Of a stretch of DNA of 64,000 nt, positions 11,986 to 24,605 are shown one piece after another. Source of the stretch: Chrysemys picta bellii (taxonomy: Eukaryota > Chordata > Testudines > Emydidae). The translations under genes and the position numbers were made by a program. The DNA lies in contig NC_088800.1 in NCBI RefSeq assembly GCF_011386835.1, positions 24,666,572 to 24,730,571 on the forward strand, given 5' to 3'. Under the pieces are notes generated by a model, which ran no database searches, was not told where the DNA came from, and saw only the letters and a list, made by a program, of their open reading frames with translations. Positions within the stretch are counted from its first letter, which is position 1; each line of letters starts with the position of its first letter.

Positions 11986-14798
11986 ACTTGGAGCGAAATT
12001 AACCCCATTGCAGGTGCTGCACACCATTTAATGCAGCTCTTAAGCGGTGCATAGGGCTTTGTTTGGACCCCTACATTGGCATGAATTTCACCCTTAACAC
12101 TCTGAAGGGCATATTGTGGAACTTAAGTGCTTGTAAAGTGCCTTGAGTTCCTTAGATGAAAGGTGCTAGAGATGAATTGTTATTATAAATTTATAGTGAG
12201 AATTACAAACCTACCAATTTCTCTTTCATTATCTGGGGAAGGTACCTACTGCAGTCACAGTTGCTAAATCAGAATGGAAGCCTGACAACCAAATTGAGGC
12301 TTCAGAAAAAAAAGCTGCGTAAAAATTAGCATCATGACGACAGCAGATCACATTTTAGCCATTACTTTCCCAAATCCCTCTGCCCCTCCTCCCCCGGTTT
12401 TGTTTTTTTACACAGGGAAAAAAAAATATACAGCCACTTGACTGGAAATTATGATCAAACAGTACATAATCTTAGGGCTGCTGTGAACTTTCAGACTGAG
12501 ACCTGAAACCAGGCTTAACTGACACTGAGTTTCAATGCAAAGTTGAAACTCGTACAAGACTTTGATCAGACCCAGGCTGGTCTAGGAATCCTCTCAGCAA
12601 GCAGGGGGCTCCCTCACTCCTTCAGCAACAGACCCTAGGATCCCTTCTTTCTTTATGTTGACATCTATATGAGGCCTAGTGACATGCTTTTCTACAGTCT
12701 ATAGTGGTACAATCAGCTGGCCTCTCCCCTTCTTTCAGAGATGGGAGCTAGTCCATCCCACCCCTCCTGTTTCTTTGAGGGACCAGTCAATAGGCCCACT
12801 GCCCTAGCATGTGTCTATGAGACATATTTTCAGGAGAGCAGGATGCCTGTCCACACACAAATTCAGCAGCAGTCAGTAAGGAAACATTTCCAGTCATTTT
12901 GCTGCTTCACAAACCTTTCTGGCCCACCCAGCCCCTTCTCTCTCTCTCTTTTTTTTTTTTGTGGACAGATGTCCCCAAACGCACACCGTGCTAATAGAGA
13001 AAATGCCTGTTCTGGGTTTGGGGAAGTGGGACCAATGATTACAAAACCAGCTTGTTTTGCGAGGGTTTAGTGAGAGTTTTCTGGTTCGTCCCAAGCCAAC
13101 ATTGGCCAACTGATCCCCCAGCCTGGGTTTGTCACACTTGTGGAAACCTAAAACAACCATCAGGGCTGGATAAAGGCAATTCAGAGCCCTCCCCCATAGC
13201 CCCACCTCACCAATATGGGCCCACACCTATTCGGAGTGCCAGTGCTAAGGTGCCTCTCTCTTCCTAGAGAGGCAAGGCCGGCCAGCCAGTTGGGGTCATG
13301 TCTCTCCCATCCCCATTCAAAGAGCAGCCTTGCCTCTCTAGACTCATTCTCCTCTGAGAGGCATGAGTGCTAGGAAGGAGCTCCCAGTACTCAACCCAGC
13401 AGCTACGGTGGATCTGTTAAGGTGGGCGGTGTCAGCCACACACAAAAACTCTTCTGCTGAGGTTGTGTTGGCAAGACTCCCAGGCTGTAGGTCGTAGCGC
13501 TAGCCCTCCCTAGAGAGACATGGGACACAGTTCATCCCTTTCAGAGCTATTGTTTCAGACTGTCTGCAGACTTCACGGTATTGTCACACTCAGGTCACAT
13601 TCTCACACTTTTCTTTGTGGCCACAAGAACTAGAAACTCACTATTTTAAATGAAATCTGAGATTCTGATGTAAATACTGGACACTCTGGCCCTAGGCACT
13701 GCCTGTAATATCTAAGCTATAATCCATCTCTGCCAATGGTTTCCATGCAGCATTCATCTCAGCTTAGATCTACAGTAGTTAAAATAAAAATGAAAGCCAT
13801 TATAATACCAACCATTAAAATAAAAAGGTGGTTAGTTAGTACAGTAACTATGTGTTCTGAGGGTATAATGCTGTTCTTGGAAGCTAAACATTTTTTGTTA
13901 GAAAGCTGTTCTATTCAGAGGCTGTACCTCACAGAGTTGGGAGTAAAGGTATAGCAAAAAAGTATTGTAAGACAAAATCCTTCAGTCAGATAGGGGGACA
14001 TGGAAGGCCTTGAAGCAAAGCCAAGGCAGTTCCTATGTTCAGGGCGGGGACCAGAATGCAGAGAGCCACACAGAGGATAGATCCACTGGTCACCATAGAA
14101 CATTATGGAGTCTCCCTGATCCTAGTACACAGAAAGGTTTAAGGGCATAGTGAGGGAACATCTAACCGCTCCAAAACTGCTCCATGGCTTGTGACGCATT
14201 CCAATCTCACTGATTCCCACTGCTCTGTCTATCACCCATTTATTGGGGTGGAAGGGAAGGGACCAGAACTTGGCTCCTAGAAAGGAAACATTGTGCTATT
14301 ATGTAATATAACAAGAATAGTAAATTGTGGGTATTATTTTGTTTAAATGAATACGTGACTCAGACTAAAAGAAACATTTTTCATTTTCTGATTGAAAAAG
14401 GTCATCTGATTGAAAAAGGTTTATGTTGTGTTGAACAGGTGTCCTAGGTAGATCATCAGGCTTGCATGTTTTTTGGATGTAACTGATAAATATTGCTAAT
14501 CAATTCTTTACCACTGGAAAACAGCTGGCACCCATACATTGAATCATATATATAAAATTTGCAATCAGGGTAGAAGCTCAATACCAAATACTGATACACA
14601 ATTTTATATTGAATACACAGAGGATACGATCACATTACTCTATAAGTAACATTTAGAAAACGGACACCTTGGAATGCAGAGCCTCCCCTATAAAATTGCC
14701 ATATGAAAACCATTTGCCCCAACATTAAATTCAAAATTAATAAAGTAGGGAAAATGGATCAAAGATTTACTAGAATCTAAAATCGTTTTTAGCTGGAC

Positions 14799-14817
14799 GG
14801 GGGGGGGGGGGGGGGGG
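14799..14817 (+). repeat. Poly(G) run of 19 followed by a purine tract
   Basis: Nineteen consecutive G residues are followed by GAGAGGGAGAGAAGAG. It could form a G-quadruplex. The exact length is unreliable because such homopolymers are prone to sequencing and assembly error. Confidence 0.9.
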
Positions 14818-15232
14818 AGAGGGAGAGAAGAGCCTAAATAAAAAGTTATTTGTGCTTTAAAGACATGTGAGATACTGTTCTGAATTCCTCTGAATTGTAG
14901 TTTTACATCAGTTTAAACATTTCTGTTTGGGGTTAAAAAAAACATAATTGGTCTATCAATGCTTAAACAGCGGTGATTAAAATGTTGATCATCTGAAATA
15001 TTTCTGGAGAAAAGGAACAGAGGGTCTGATTATGGAAACTGAGGGTGCTCTCTCAACACCTTCCAGGAGCAATACATGTACAGTTTATAAATCAATAATA
15101 TTTTGTTCACAGATGTAGAACTCTCTCTGAAATGCATATTATTTTTTTTAAAAGGGTTTCTAAGCCATGTTAACCCCTTGGGGGAATTAAACTAACGTCC
15201 ATTTTCAAAATCCATTCTTTTAAACCACACAG

Positions 15233-15518
15233 CATTCTGAGTAATGAAGAAGGGCTGAGAGCCTATGAGCTTCACCTCTCTGTGAAAGATTACTGCTTTG
15301 CCAGGGAAGATCGCATTGTAGGAATGACAGTTATCCAGCTACAGAATACTGCAGAGAAAGGTAGCTGCGCATCCTGGTATCCTCTGCTGAAAAATATCTT
15401 TATGGATGACACTGGGTTGACAATTCTTAGAATACTTTCTCAGAGGACCAATGATGAAGTTGCTAAAGAATTTGTGAGACTTAAATCAGAAACAAGATCT
15501 GTGGAAGAAACTGTCTGA
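15233..15518 (+). CDS. UNC13C: UNC13C terminal coding exon: end of C2C domain and C-terminus
   Basis: The exon starts after CCACACAG with the base that completes the split phenylalanine codon. It reads [20 protein letters not shown], then [18 protein letters not shown], then [20 protein letters not shown], and ends [19 protein letters not shown] ... VEETV and a TGA stop. [16 protein letters not shown] is the hallmark of the second half of the Munc13 C2C domain, and [10 protein letters not shown] followed by [15 protein letters not shown] is the conserved C-terminal tail. VIQLQN with WYPLLKNI matches UNC13C rather than A or B. With the two preceding exons the visible gene is 539 bp of continuous reading frame. 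The upstream protein lies outside the window. Confidence 0.87.
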
Positions 15519-16630
15519 ATCACAAATAATGCAAGGGTGACACCGTCAAGAACATAGATACAATGTTGTTGTCTGAATAGTGCATGCGTGTGCAAATCAG
15601 TGGGAATGTTTAATTAACTCTGTTTCAGTGTTTGCCAGTACTTAAGTACTATATTTGCAAGGTATGTTGAGGCGCTGTACACCTTTTATACATATTTTGG
15701 TCTTTGGAAAAGTAATTGTTACAATGAAGTGCCAAAACCAGGATTAAGAGTCTATTATTAATGGCATATTTTAAAAAGTTGAGTTCATCTCATTGCAACT
15801 CCTTCACATTAAATATTTATTAATGAAAGATTATTCTTTTGAGTTGATTAATTAGTTGTCTGTTAAATTACTGTGAGTTGCTTCTACATGTCTGAATTGA
15901 GTTACCTCCCTTATCATTATAAATAATTTTATCTAATTTCATAATCATTTTATGCTAACCTCATTTTAGGTATCTTACCAATAACTTTTCTATCATAACT
16001 ACAGATACAGTTACTTCTAGAAAGTGTTTGTAATTTTATAATTACTGATATAAAGTAATGATTTTTGCATACAAACTGAAAAAGGGTGGAAATATTTTAT
16101 GCTAACCTTTTTCCAACCTTTCATAAATATCACTGTGAAGAAATACTGTTAACACAAGTTCTCAAGAAGCTTCACTTATCAGAGTTTGTTACTGATGTTA
16201 GATATCTTGAGATAACTTTGTTCATCAAAACTGCCAAGGCAACATCATATTTGTATAAGAAGGTAAGTTGATATCTGTAGAAAAAGACTGCCATACATAG
16301 AGTATACATGCTTTACAAGAATTTCATATTTTTAAAATGATACAGTACTGTATAAGAGTTAATAGTTCAAAAGATGTAAGGCTGGTTTGTGGTTTGTTTC
16401 TAGAAATCATTTACGAAAAGTAATGATGCTGTTAGCATTTTCACTCTGAAAGTTATAAATGTTGCTTTACATACTTAGCTGTAATATCAGCTAAGTGCTT
16501 TATTTCTTTTGTTTTAGAAAAGTTCAACAGTTTGTACTTATGCAACATTACTATGTATTGCACTGAAGCAAAATCCATGTCCTGTAAATATTTAGTGAGA
16601 AATTGTAAAATAAAGTATGAAAGAAACTGC
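15519..16630 (+). other. UNC13C: Probable UNC13C 3' untranslated region
   Basis: AT-rich sequence follows the stop codon without recognisable repeats. A canonical AATAAA sits at 16609-16614. A perfect Pumilio-type motif TGTAAATA lies at 16583-16590, just upstream. The UTR could extend further, to the second AATAAA at 18587-18592. No frame in this part shows family resemblance. Confidence 0.55.
16609..16614 (+). terminator. Candidate poly(A) signal of UNC13C (proximal)
   Basis: AATAAA in the context TGTAAAATAAAGTATG, about 1.1 kb after the UNC13C stop, with TG-rich sequence (TGATGTGCCTGTAG) within 50 bp downstream. Confidence 0.45.
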
Positions 16631-17564
16631 TTCTAGTTTTGCAATTGACATTATTGATGTGCCTGTAGGCATAAACTGCACTGTGAAGCCAATTGAGTGG
16701 GGTGCAGTGTTGCATTACAATATATCAAAGTATGGATTCTAGTGTCTCTAACATTCCTTAAACATTTGCATCTTTTGTAAAAATAAGGTTTCATATGTGA
16801 ACAATACATGCAAAATTATAATAAATCAGGCACTTACTTTCTTAATGCACTCATACTATATATAATGTAATGTTCTGGCACATGCGCACACACATTTTCC
16901 ATTGGCTTTGGTTTCAACTGTTATTCAGTTATTGGTTTGGTATTTTTATTGATTGGGGGGGGGGTGGAAGAACATAAGAACATTGGTGGACTTGATTCCA
17001 GTTTGTTGATTAGGTCTATGTGACCTCATGTAGGTAAATCTTTCCAGAATTTCCTTTCAAGAGATTTTCATGGATTGTTTCAATATTTTTAAATCTTCTT
17101 GGTGAAAACACTCTTTCAGGCATGAAGTAGAGCTCAAAATTTAGAGAAAATTTGTAGTCTCTCAAGAAGGTTGGCTGTACTTAACTAAGATCTCAGAGAG
17201 TGGGGAAAGGAGCTGACCATCTATCAACTGTTACCCCATTTGTGTCTATACTTTGCAGAATATTTATTTAGGAAAGATGTTTTCACTGGTTAGAAAAACC
17301 CATTTTTTGCCATCAGCCCAAAAACCCTTTTAGCTAAAGTATTTTATAGCATAAAATAGCCATTGAATGTCAAACAGAGTATTTAATTAGATAGGTTATT
17401 GAAGTCTACTTCAGACATTTCTGAGGATTCGAGTATTAAAACCTACTAAATGTAGGTTGCAGACCCTGGCTGAGATTTGCAAAGCTGCCTATGGGGTTTG
17501 GATGCCCTACTCCCATTAAAACTAATCTCACCCACTGATGTTTTAAATGTACTCTCTGTACACT

Positions 17565-17657
17565 AAAACAACAAGGAATCTGGTGGCACCTTAAAGATTT
17601 GGGCATAAGCTTTCGTGGGTAAAAAACCTCACTTCTTCAGATGCTACCCTCTGATAT
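17565..17657 (-). mobile_element. Penelope-like element fragment with hammerhead-like core
   Basis: A perfect 12-bp direct repeat, TCTCTGTACACT, flanks it (17553-17564 and 17658-17669). On the - strand it reads CTGAAGAA, a hairpin GTGAGG ... CCCAC, GAAA, then GC-TTAT-GC, and ends ... AGGTGCCACCAGATTCC. The order CUGANGA, stem II, GAAA, short stem III is that of a minimal hammerhead ribozyme. The expected U before the cleavage site is a C, so it may be inactive. The last bases of the + strand (GCTACCCTCTGATATT) look like the 3' end of the same family in opposite orientation, so this is a partial foldback. Confidence 0.6.
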
Positions 17658-18586
17658 TCTCTGTACACTGAAACGTTTGGGGGCAAATTGATCCCTATTT
17701 GAGCTCTAGTAATTTAATCAAAGATACACCAGGCTTGAATTGGGCTCATATTTTACATCCATTGAAGTAACATTCATGTGGCCCTTTGGAAGTACATGAT
17801 AAGTCATATTGCTCTATGTATTTAAATAGCTGTTCTTTTAAAAGGTATACCTCAGTGTGTGAACACTGGCTGACACTTAAGTGATTAATACAGTTAAGGT
17901 GAAAGTCAAACTGCCTTGCACAAAACTATTAGCAATCAACAAGATTTAACATGATAGAACATTAATAGACTCAATCTCAAATAGAAAAGGAGACCATCAG
18001 AGAGTGACACAGTTCCTCTAATACTGAGCATTACCTCTAGATAAAAGGCAGAGGATCGTACACATTTAATCTACTGACATTTTTTAATGCATTCCACTAT
18101 GGCGCCTGAAGTTAAACAGGAAAGGCTGGATTCTACAGGAAAAAATGGGTTTCCTGTTTGTTTACCTAAAGCATGTTTGTTGTATTTTTTCTGATTGTTG
18201 TATATTATGTTGTAAAATGTTGTACATTTTGCTGTATAATGTATTAATAAGTCACCAAATAAGGTAAATGTTTTTAATGCAGAACTACTTATAAAGGGAT
18301 AAGTATTGAAGTTGCCATGAAAATATATCACTGCTGCTAGCAAGAAGGAATTTGTTACTTTTGCACACCAAAAATCATCTGACAGTGTAGTAACCAAAAT
18401 CCCAAACTTTGTAAACTACAAGTGTGAAGAGTTTATGATGTACCTTCATGTTTCCTCTTTTTTAACAAAGAAATATTTACTTACTGTATCAGGGTTTGTC
18501 TTATAACAGGTTGAGGTGGAAAATGTGTTATCCTTACATTTCAGAGCTCTGTTATAAAATGATATTTAGCTATTGATCAAAATGCA

Positions 18587-18592
18587 AATAAA
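18587..18592 (+). terminator. Candidate distal poly(A) signal of UNC13C
   Basis: AATAAA in the context ATGCAAATAAAATGC, 3.1 kb after the stop. A Penelope-like insertion at 17565-17657 lies between the two signals, so use of this site would put a retroelement fragment inside the UTR. No transcript evidence is available from the sequence. Confidence 0.25.
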
Positions 18593-18599
18593 ATGCTAT

Positions 18600-21190
18600 T
18601 CCTCAGTGTATACAGCTTGAAGTCAAACATTTTCTGTGCATAAATTATCGCTACTGACTAAGCTAAAAGACTGATATATTTGGCTTCCGAAAAGTAAACA
18701 TTTCATTATTTAAAAAACTAATTTGCATTTATATATTAGGTCATTTTTCTGACTCTTGTGAAAAAACATTGATGAATGGGTTTCTGTTAACTGTTTCTTC
18801 GATTTAATTTCTCATCGCTTGCGGAACTGATTCAAAACAATTTAAACCCTATTCATTTTATATTGTTTTTAAGATATTAAAAATATGCATTGATTGAATA
18901 TAATTTAATTTAAACATTGCAGGAGACCCCACTACTACCACCAGCACCACCAATTTAAGAAGGGAAAGAATTTCTAAGCTGCAAGGAATAACCATTTTAT
19001 GGCAATTTCTCAACCCATATGATATGTATCTGTAGTTGCCAGGAGCTCCACATTGACAGTAGTCTGCAATGTGACAGCACTTAAGGAGCTAATGGCATAT
19101 TTAAACATGTTGGACTGAGTTACAGAAATGCTTCAAGGGTTAAACAGAATGGTTTTATATTTTGTATTGCATTTTATAGGACACAAGCATAAAGCCTTCA
19201 AGATTGAAGAAAAATTTTGGACAAGTGTGGTTTGGCATGAATATGAGCTATGGCTGTTGCCATATATGTCTATAGCATCTGCATTTTGTATTGTAACACC
19301 AGGGAGAGACCACAGAACAAGTTATTGTAATAGTCTAGTCCAGAGGTCACAAACATATGAACACTTTACCTGAGTGGGACAAGAGAGGTCATAATAAAGT
19401 AATATTTCTAAAGTGATAAAGCTCACCAACAGAAAACAAAGAGCCCCAAAATGTAACGTAGTAGAAGTTGGTTTTAATTAGTCCATTTTATATTTAACAT
19501 GTGCCAAAACAGGTAGTAATAATTCAATGAGTTAAATACTGATAAAACCAGCTGTGTAGCCAAACCCAGCATCCATTATGGACTCTGAAATAGCCAAAGA
19601 CACCACGGTTAACCTCTACTTTTTCAAAAGTGCCTTGAGCGCCATCTTCCACCTGGATAAACACCAGAAAAGATTGCAGTATGTCACATTGAAATGGCAC
19701 CACCTTTAACAGTGCAGCACTTGTACTACACTGCTAGGCCTTTCTGTGGGACTATGAACCCATGACTTCGATGCCCCTTGACCGAGAGATCTGTCAAATG
19801 AATCTTACCAGCTTAACGGGTAGTATAGTCTTCTAGGAAGATGGAATTTCCATAAAAAATAAATGCTTGGGATGGGGCCAGCAGCAAAAGATGCAGTTGT
19901 CAGCATTTAATTCTGAAATTACCTGAAAACTTATTTCTAATTCTGCTAGACATTAATATCCATACGTTGTCTGATTTTGTTGTCTTGTGTGTGTGTAATT
20001 CAGAAATTACACCTATGAGATTGGAATCTCCTATATGGTTTATACATTGGCATTAAAAGTCCCTTCAAAAAATATCACTTGGAAATGAGACACTAAAAGG
20101 ACACTTTAAGAGCTGTTTTGTTGAATCTTAGTTACTGAGAAGTCTTCTGGAGGCTCAGCAGAATCAATAAATCCTTTATGAAGACTGCAGAAAATAGTCT
20201 CTTCCCTCTTTCCCCCCGCCCTTCTCCCCATATCCATTCTGATACACAAGCCAACAATAAATTATCTGTGCCTATCAGTTGTGGTGTAGCATCCTGTTCA
20301 GTGGTGGATCAGCTAGAGAAGAAAGATATTTGTATATATTGAGGCAACAGTTCAGGCACAAGATTGATGGAAATAAAATCAAAGAACAACTTCTCTGAAA
20401 AAGACACATCACAATTCCTCCTAATGCATGAATGCTGTATCCTCATATGTATGGCTTTTAGTAAAGCAACTGAAAGGGAATGCTCGTAAAGGGTCATAAT
20501 TTTCTGAACCAGAACTGATGCACTGAATAACTGAATTGAATTATAAATTTAACAGTGCATTGGAGATTAAAGAATTGGAAAATTACTGGTTAATGATCAT
20601 TACCATTATATATTCTAGCCATACTCTCCCACACACACATGTAAATATCTACTGCATTCAGTGAACTTATACATACTCCAATGGGTATAGTGTTAGAACT
20701 ACTACAAGTGCCTGAATTGCTGAGCATCTGGGAAATGATAGAAAACACAAAATACTATACACCTGTCTAACCAGGAATCTGGAGAGATGTACAGTCGTGG
20801 CTCTCAGATACACCTGCACATCTTTGAAGACAAAGGTCCACAGAGTTGTTTGTTGCTAATTATGTCAGTCTCAAAACTGAACACTGTTTAATTTATTATC
20901 CAATATTAAATTTTGGTATTCTCATACACTTAAACTGGAATGTTTATTCAATACCACATCTTTGCACGTCCAAATGGGGAAAAATCATGAAATTGTAAGC
21001 TTGCTAAAGCCTGAGAGCACTGATTTGTATTTTAATTTGATTTGAAATTTTGGAGCCACGTTGTTATGGTAATTCATCATGCCTACTGTTTTCCAATAAT
21101 GGCCACACCCTCACACTTTTAAACTGTTATCCTATGTCTGTGTGCCCTGGGAATTTTTTGTTTGGTTTTATTTAGGACAAACTCACAAAC
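18600..21190. other. Intergenic DNA without recognised genes
   Basis: AT-rich sequence downstream of UNC13C. I recognise no exon, RNA gene or well-preserved transposon here. The longest open frames are under 90 codons and lack family resemblance. Confidence 0.5.
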
Positions 21191-21194
21191 CTTT

Positions 21195-21335
21195 ACTCAC
21201 ACAAGTAGTTCCATTAAGGTGAATGAGACTACCCTCGTGAGTAAGAAATTACAGGATGGACCATTAGATTGTAAGCTTATGGGGCAAGGAATGTGTTTGT
21301 AAAGTACTGAATAAATACACAGTGCTATTCAAACA
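21195..21335. repeat. Short palindromic repeat plus SINE-like tail
   Basis: TTTACTCACACAAGTAG is complemented by CTCGTGAGTAAG (21195-21250). Then GATTGTAAGCTTATGGGGCA ... AGTACTGAATAAATAC (21268-21335) is the reverse form of the GCACCTAGAGG ... TTACAATCT repeat family also found at 32175-32255, 38840-38930 and 43200-43310. Confidence 0.45.
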
Positions 21336-21339
21336 TTTT

Positions 21340-22760
21340 ATAACGTCATGGAAGGGGAGGGGATATTCCAGAGGACTGGAAAAGTGCAAATATAGTGCCA
21401 ATCTATAAAAAGGAGAATAAGGACCACTTGGGGATTTACAGACCTGTCAGTTTAACTTCAGTACATGGAAAGATAATGGAACAAATAATTAAGCAATCAA
21501 TTTGAAGACACCTAGAAGATAATGAGGTGATAAGTAACAGTCAAAAACAAATCCTGTCAAACCAACCTAATAACTTTCTTTGACAGAATAACAAGCCCTG
21601 TGGATATGGGGGAAGTGGTAGATGTGGTATATTTTGACTTTAGTAAGGCTTTTGATACTGTCTCGCATGACCTTCCAACGAGGGAAATACAACCTAGATG
21701 GAGCTATTGTAAGGTGGGTGCATAACTGGTTGGAAAACCATTCCCAAAGAGTAGTTATCAGTGGTTCACAGTCAAGCTGGAAGGGCATATCAAATGGGGC
21801 CCCGCAGGGATCAGTTCTGGGTCTAGTCCTGTTCAATATCTTCATCAATGGTTTAGATAATGGCATAGAGAGTAGACTTATAAAGTTTGTGGATGATTCC
21901 AAGCTGGGAGGGGTTACACATGCTTTGGAGGTTAGGATTAACATTCAAAATGACCTGGAGAAACTGGAGAAATGCTCTGAAGTAAATAGGATGAAATCCA
22001 ATGAGGGCAAATGCAAAGTACTCCATGTAGGAAGGAACAATCAGTTGCACACATACAAAATGAGGGCCTATGAAGGACTACTGCAAAAAGGGATCTGGGA
22101 GTCATAGTGGATCACAAGCTAAATACAAGTCAACAGCGTAACACTGTTGCAAAAAAAAAAAAAAAAAAAAAACACGAACATCATTCTGGGATGTATTAGC
22201 AGGAGTGTTGTAAACAAGGCATGAGAAGTAATTCTTCCACTCAACTCTGCACTGATTAGGCCTTAACTGGGGTATTGTACCCAGTTCTGGGTGCCACATT
22301 TCAGGAAATATGTGAACAAAGTCCAGAGAAGAGCAACAAAAATGGTTACAGGTCTAGAAAATATGACCTACAAGGGAAGATAGAAAAAATTGGGTTTGTT
22401 TCGTCTGGAGAAGAGAAGACTGAGAGGGGACATGATAACAATTTTCAAGTACATAAAAGGTTGTTACAAGGCGGATGGAGAAAAAAAATGTTCTCATTAA
22501 CCTCTGAGGATTGGACAAGAAGCAATGGGCTTAAATTGTAGCAAGAGTGGTTTAGGTTGGGCATTAAGAAAAGCTTCTTGTCAGGGTAGTTAAGCCTAGG
22601 GAAGTTGTGGAATCTCAGGCGTTGGCGATTCGTAAGACCAGGGTAGACAAACACATGTCAGGGATGATCTAGATAATACTGCTCCTGCCTTGAGTGCAGG
22701 GGACTGGACTAGATGACCTCTCAAGGTCCATTCCAGTCCTACGTTTCTTGAGTCTATTAT
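21340..22760 (+). mobile_element. CR1 LINE, 5'-truncated, ORF2 broken
   Basis: The + strand carries CR1 reverse transcriptase blocks: IPEDWKSANIVPIYKKE followed by IYRPVSLTSVHGKIMEQII near 21370-21490, the palm motif A VYFDFSKAFDTVSHD near 21630-21670, GAPQGSVLG near 21800, and motif C as FVDDSKLGG (21885-21910, normally FADD). The 3' part has the [14 protein letters not shown] block near 22320 and the CR1 tail ending near 22757. Frameshifts and stops separate the blocks, and a 22-base poly(A) run (22151-22172) interrupts one. It cannot encode an active enzyme. Confidence 0.9.
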
Positions 22761-24597
22761 AACATGCTGTCCTCAGTTACCTTCCTGGAGCCCCTGTGAT
22801 TTCAGTGCAGCTGCACAGGTAGCAAAGGACAGACTCTGGGCCTAGCTATTTAATTTCAGTTTGGGAGTAGATGCTAAGCTGCAGATCAGTAAATAACTCC
22901 AGTTTACTGATATTAATAACAGTTCATCATGCAGCTAATTAATAGTTTCCTCCCCCAGGCCACTTCATACAGGCAGGAGAAAATTAATTCCAAATAGAAT
23001 TACTGTGGAACCATGTGGCATCTACCTTTGTCTCTTGGCTCACTGCTATAGAGAGCTAACTAACTGACTAGGAAAGATGATACATAAATCAAGATACACA
23101 GTTAAAGAAAAATTCCTTAACATTCTCTCTCTCAGGCTCAGTCATACCCTTGAGTCAGACAGAATTTTAACAAGTGCTGTGATTTCCTGTCATTCCATTG
23201 CAGCAAATTTACGGAGGTCATCTTTTTTCGACTGTAATGGGCATAGCATTTAAGCGGGAAGATGTGTCACACAGACTCCAGCTCTCATCTAGTCTCTCCT
23301 TAGCTCAATTTTTAGCTCTCAAAGGAGAGTGGTGAATTTTCAACTGAAGTGACTATTCATGGCGAGATTAGCACATGGACCATGTTGTAATTGAAAGTCA
23401 TTCACCTTGCCCCTACCTCTCTGGCTTTCCCCTAAATGTAAGGGGCACCTGCCAGGGTTAAATATTGTGCTTCAGGCACTTTTAGCTCTAGCTCCTGAAG
23501 TAGCTCTGCAGCCTTTTCATAACTGAGAAGATAGAAAAAGAAGTTCCCCCCAGCTGAATGTTCAGAGTAGCGATTCACAACAGTATTACAAACAAATCTT
23601 AGCACTAATGATACCATGGTGAACTCCCATTAGTTTCAATTTGCATTAACTATCGCCTTTGCTCTCACAAGACAGCTCAAGTCTATTAAGTATATTTGCT
23701 GGTACAGTGAATTGGAAATAAAACATTTTTAAATAGGTTTAAGAATGATGAACAAATGCCAAATTGTATCTTGTAATTGTTGATGGATGGACGGATAGTG
23801 TGTACAAAGACGATTACTATCTTCCCATAGAAGAAAACTGGTATCTTGATTTTTGTAGGATGGTAAGAAATTGAGGGCAGGGATTTATCAGAAAGCATGC
23901 GTTCCCCGTACATTTTAATTTTATTTTTCCACATCCATGGTAGAGGTAAATTATGTAACTCAAGGCACAACAGTTTCATCTTTTTAGTAGTTTTCAAGTA
24001 AGTTATTTGCAAGTTGATAAAACTATACTGACAGCCCAAGGAGGTTTAGCTGTAAAGACGTCTATCATCTAGTAAATAAGTTATTTGAAAATGCACTAAA
24101 GGACAGAATTGTTATTGTTGTGGTCAATGACTGACTGCACTGTTAATCCAAGGGGTATTATTCCCCCTGAGTTAGTACTATACCAGTGACTGGCACGGTG
24201 TTTGGAGGCAATATGCTGTCAGAAGTTGCTTTCATTTGAAAGAGATGTAAAATTGAGGACCATTTAGGGTTAGTCTTGTAGCAGCTGCTATGCTTTCAAT
24301 GGTTAAAATGGTTGAAGTTCTGGCAGACCACTCTAGATCTGTATTTGCTGACAGTATTTGTCAAATGGAATTATTGGTAGTGTTGGTTTAAAGGATTCAG
24401 TGCACAGTGTGTGTGTGTGAAAATATTTCTACTGCTTTCAGGCTTTAGTTATTACGTGTGTTATTTGATGTGACATTTAAAGTAAGAGTCATATCAAGGC
24501 AACTCAACATATGGCTATTTAAGCACTCCTTGCACAATCAAATTTATGTGCAAATTCAGCTGATTCCAGTGGGACTTTGTCTGTTTATGGAGTAACT
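22761..24597. other. Intergenic DNA without recognised genes
   Basis: No supported gene or well-preserved element. A TG dinucleotide run is present near 24410. The open frames are short and without resemblance to known families. Confidence 0.5.
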
Positions 24598-24605
24598 GTC
24601 TAAGG

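Larger units (their letters stand above)
8969..15232 (+). other. UNC13C: Last intron of UNC13C
   Basis: This 6.3-kb intron runs from GTAAGT to an acceptor ending CCACACAG. It holds a TATA-containing segment between 9-bp repeats (9596-10019), a short palindromic repeat (10975-11040), a hAT MITE (11765-11985) and a 19-base G run (14799-14817). The GC-richer stretch from about 12550 to 13570 resembles no family I can name. No further exon is needed, because the flanking exons join in phase. Confidence 0.7.
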
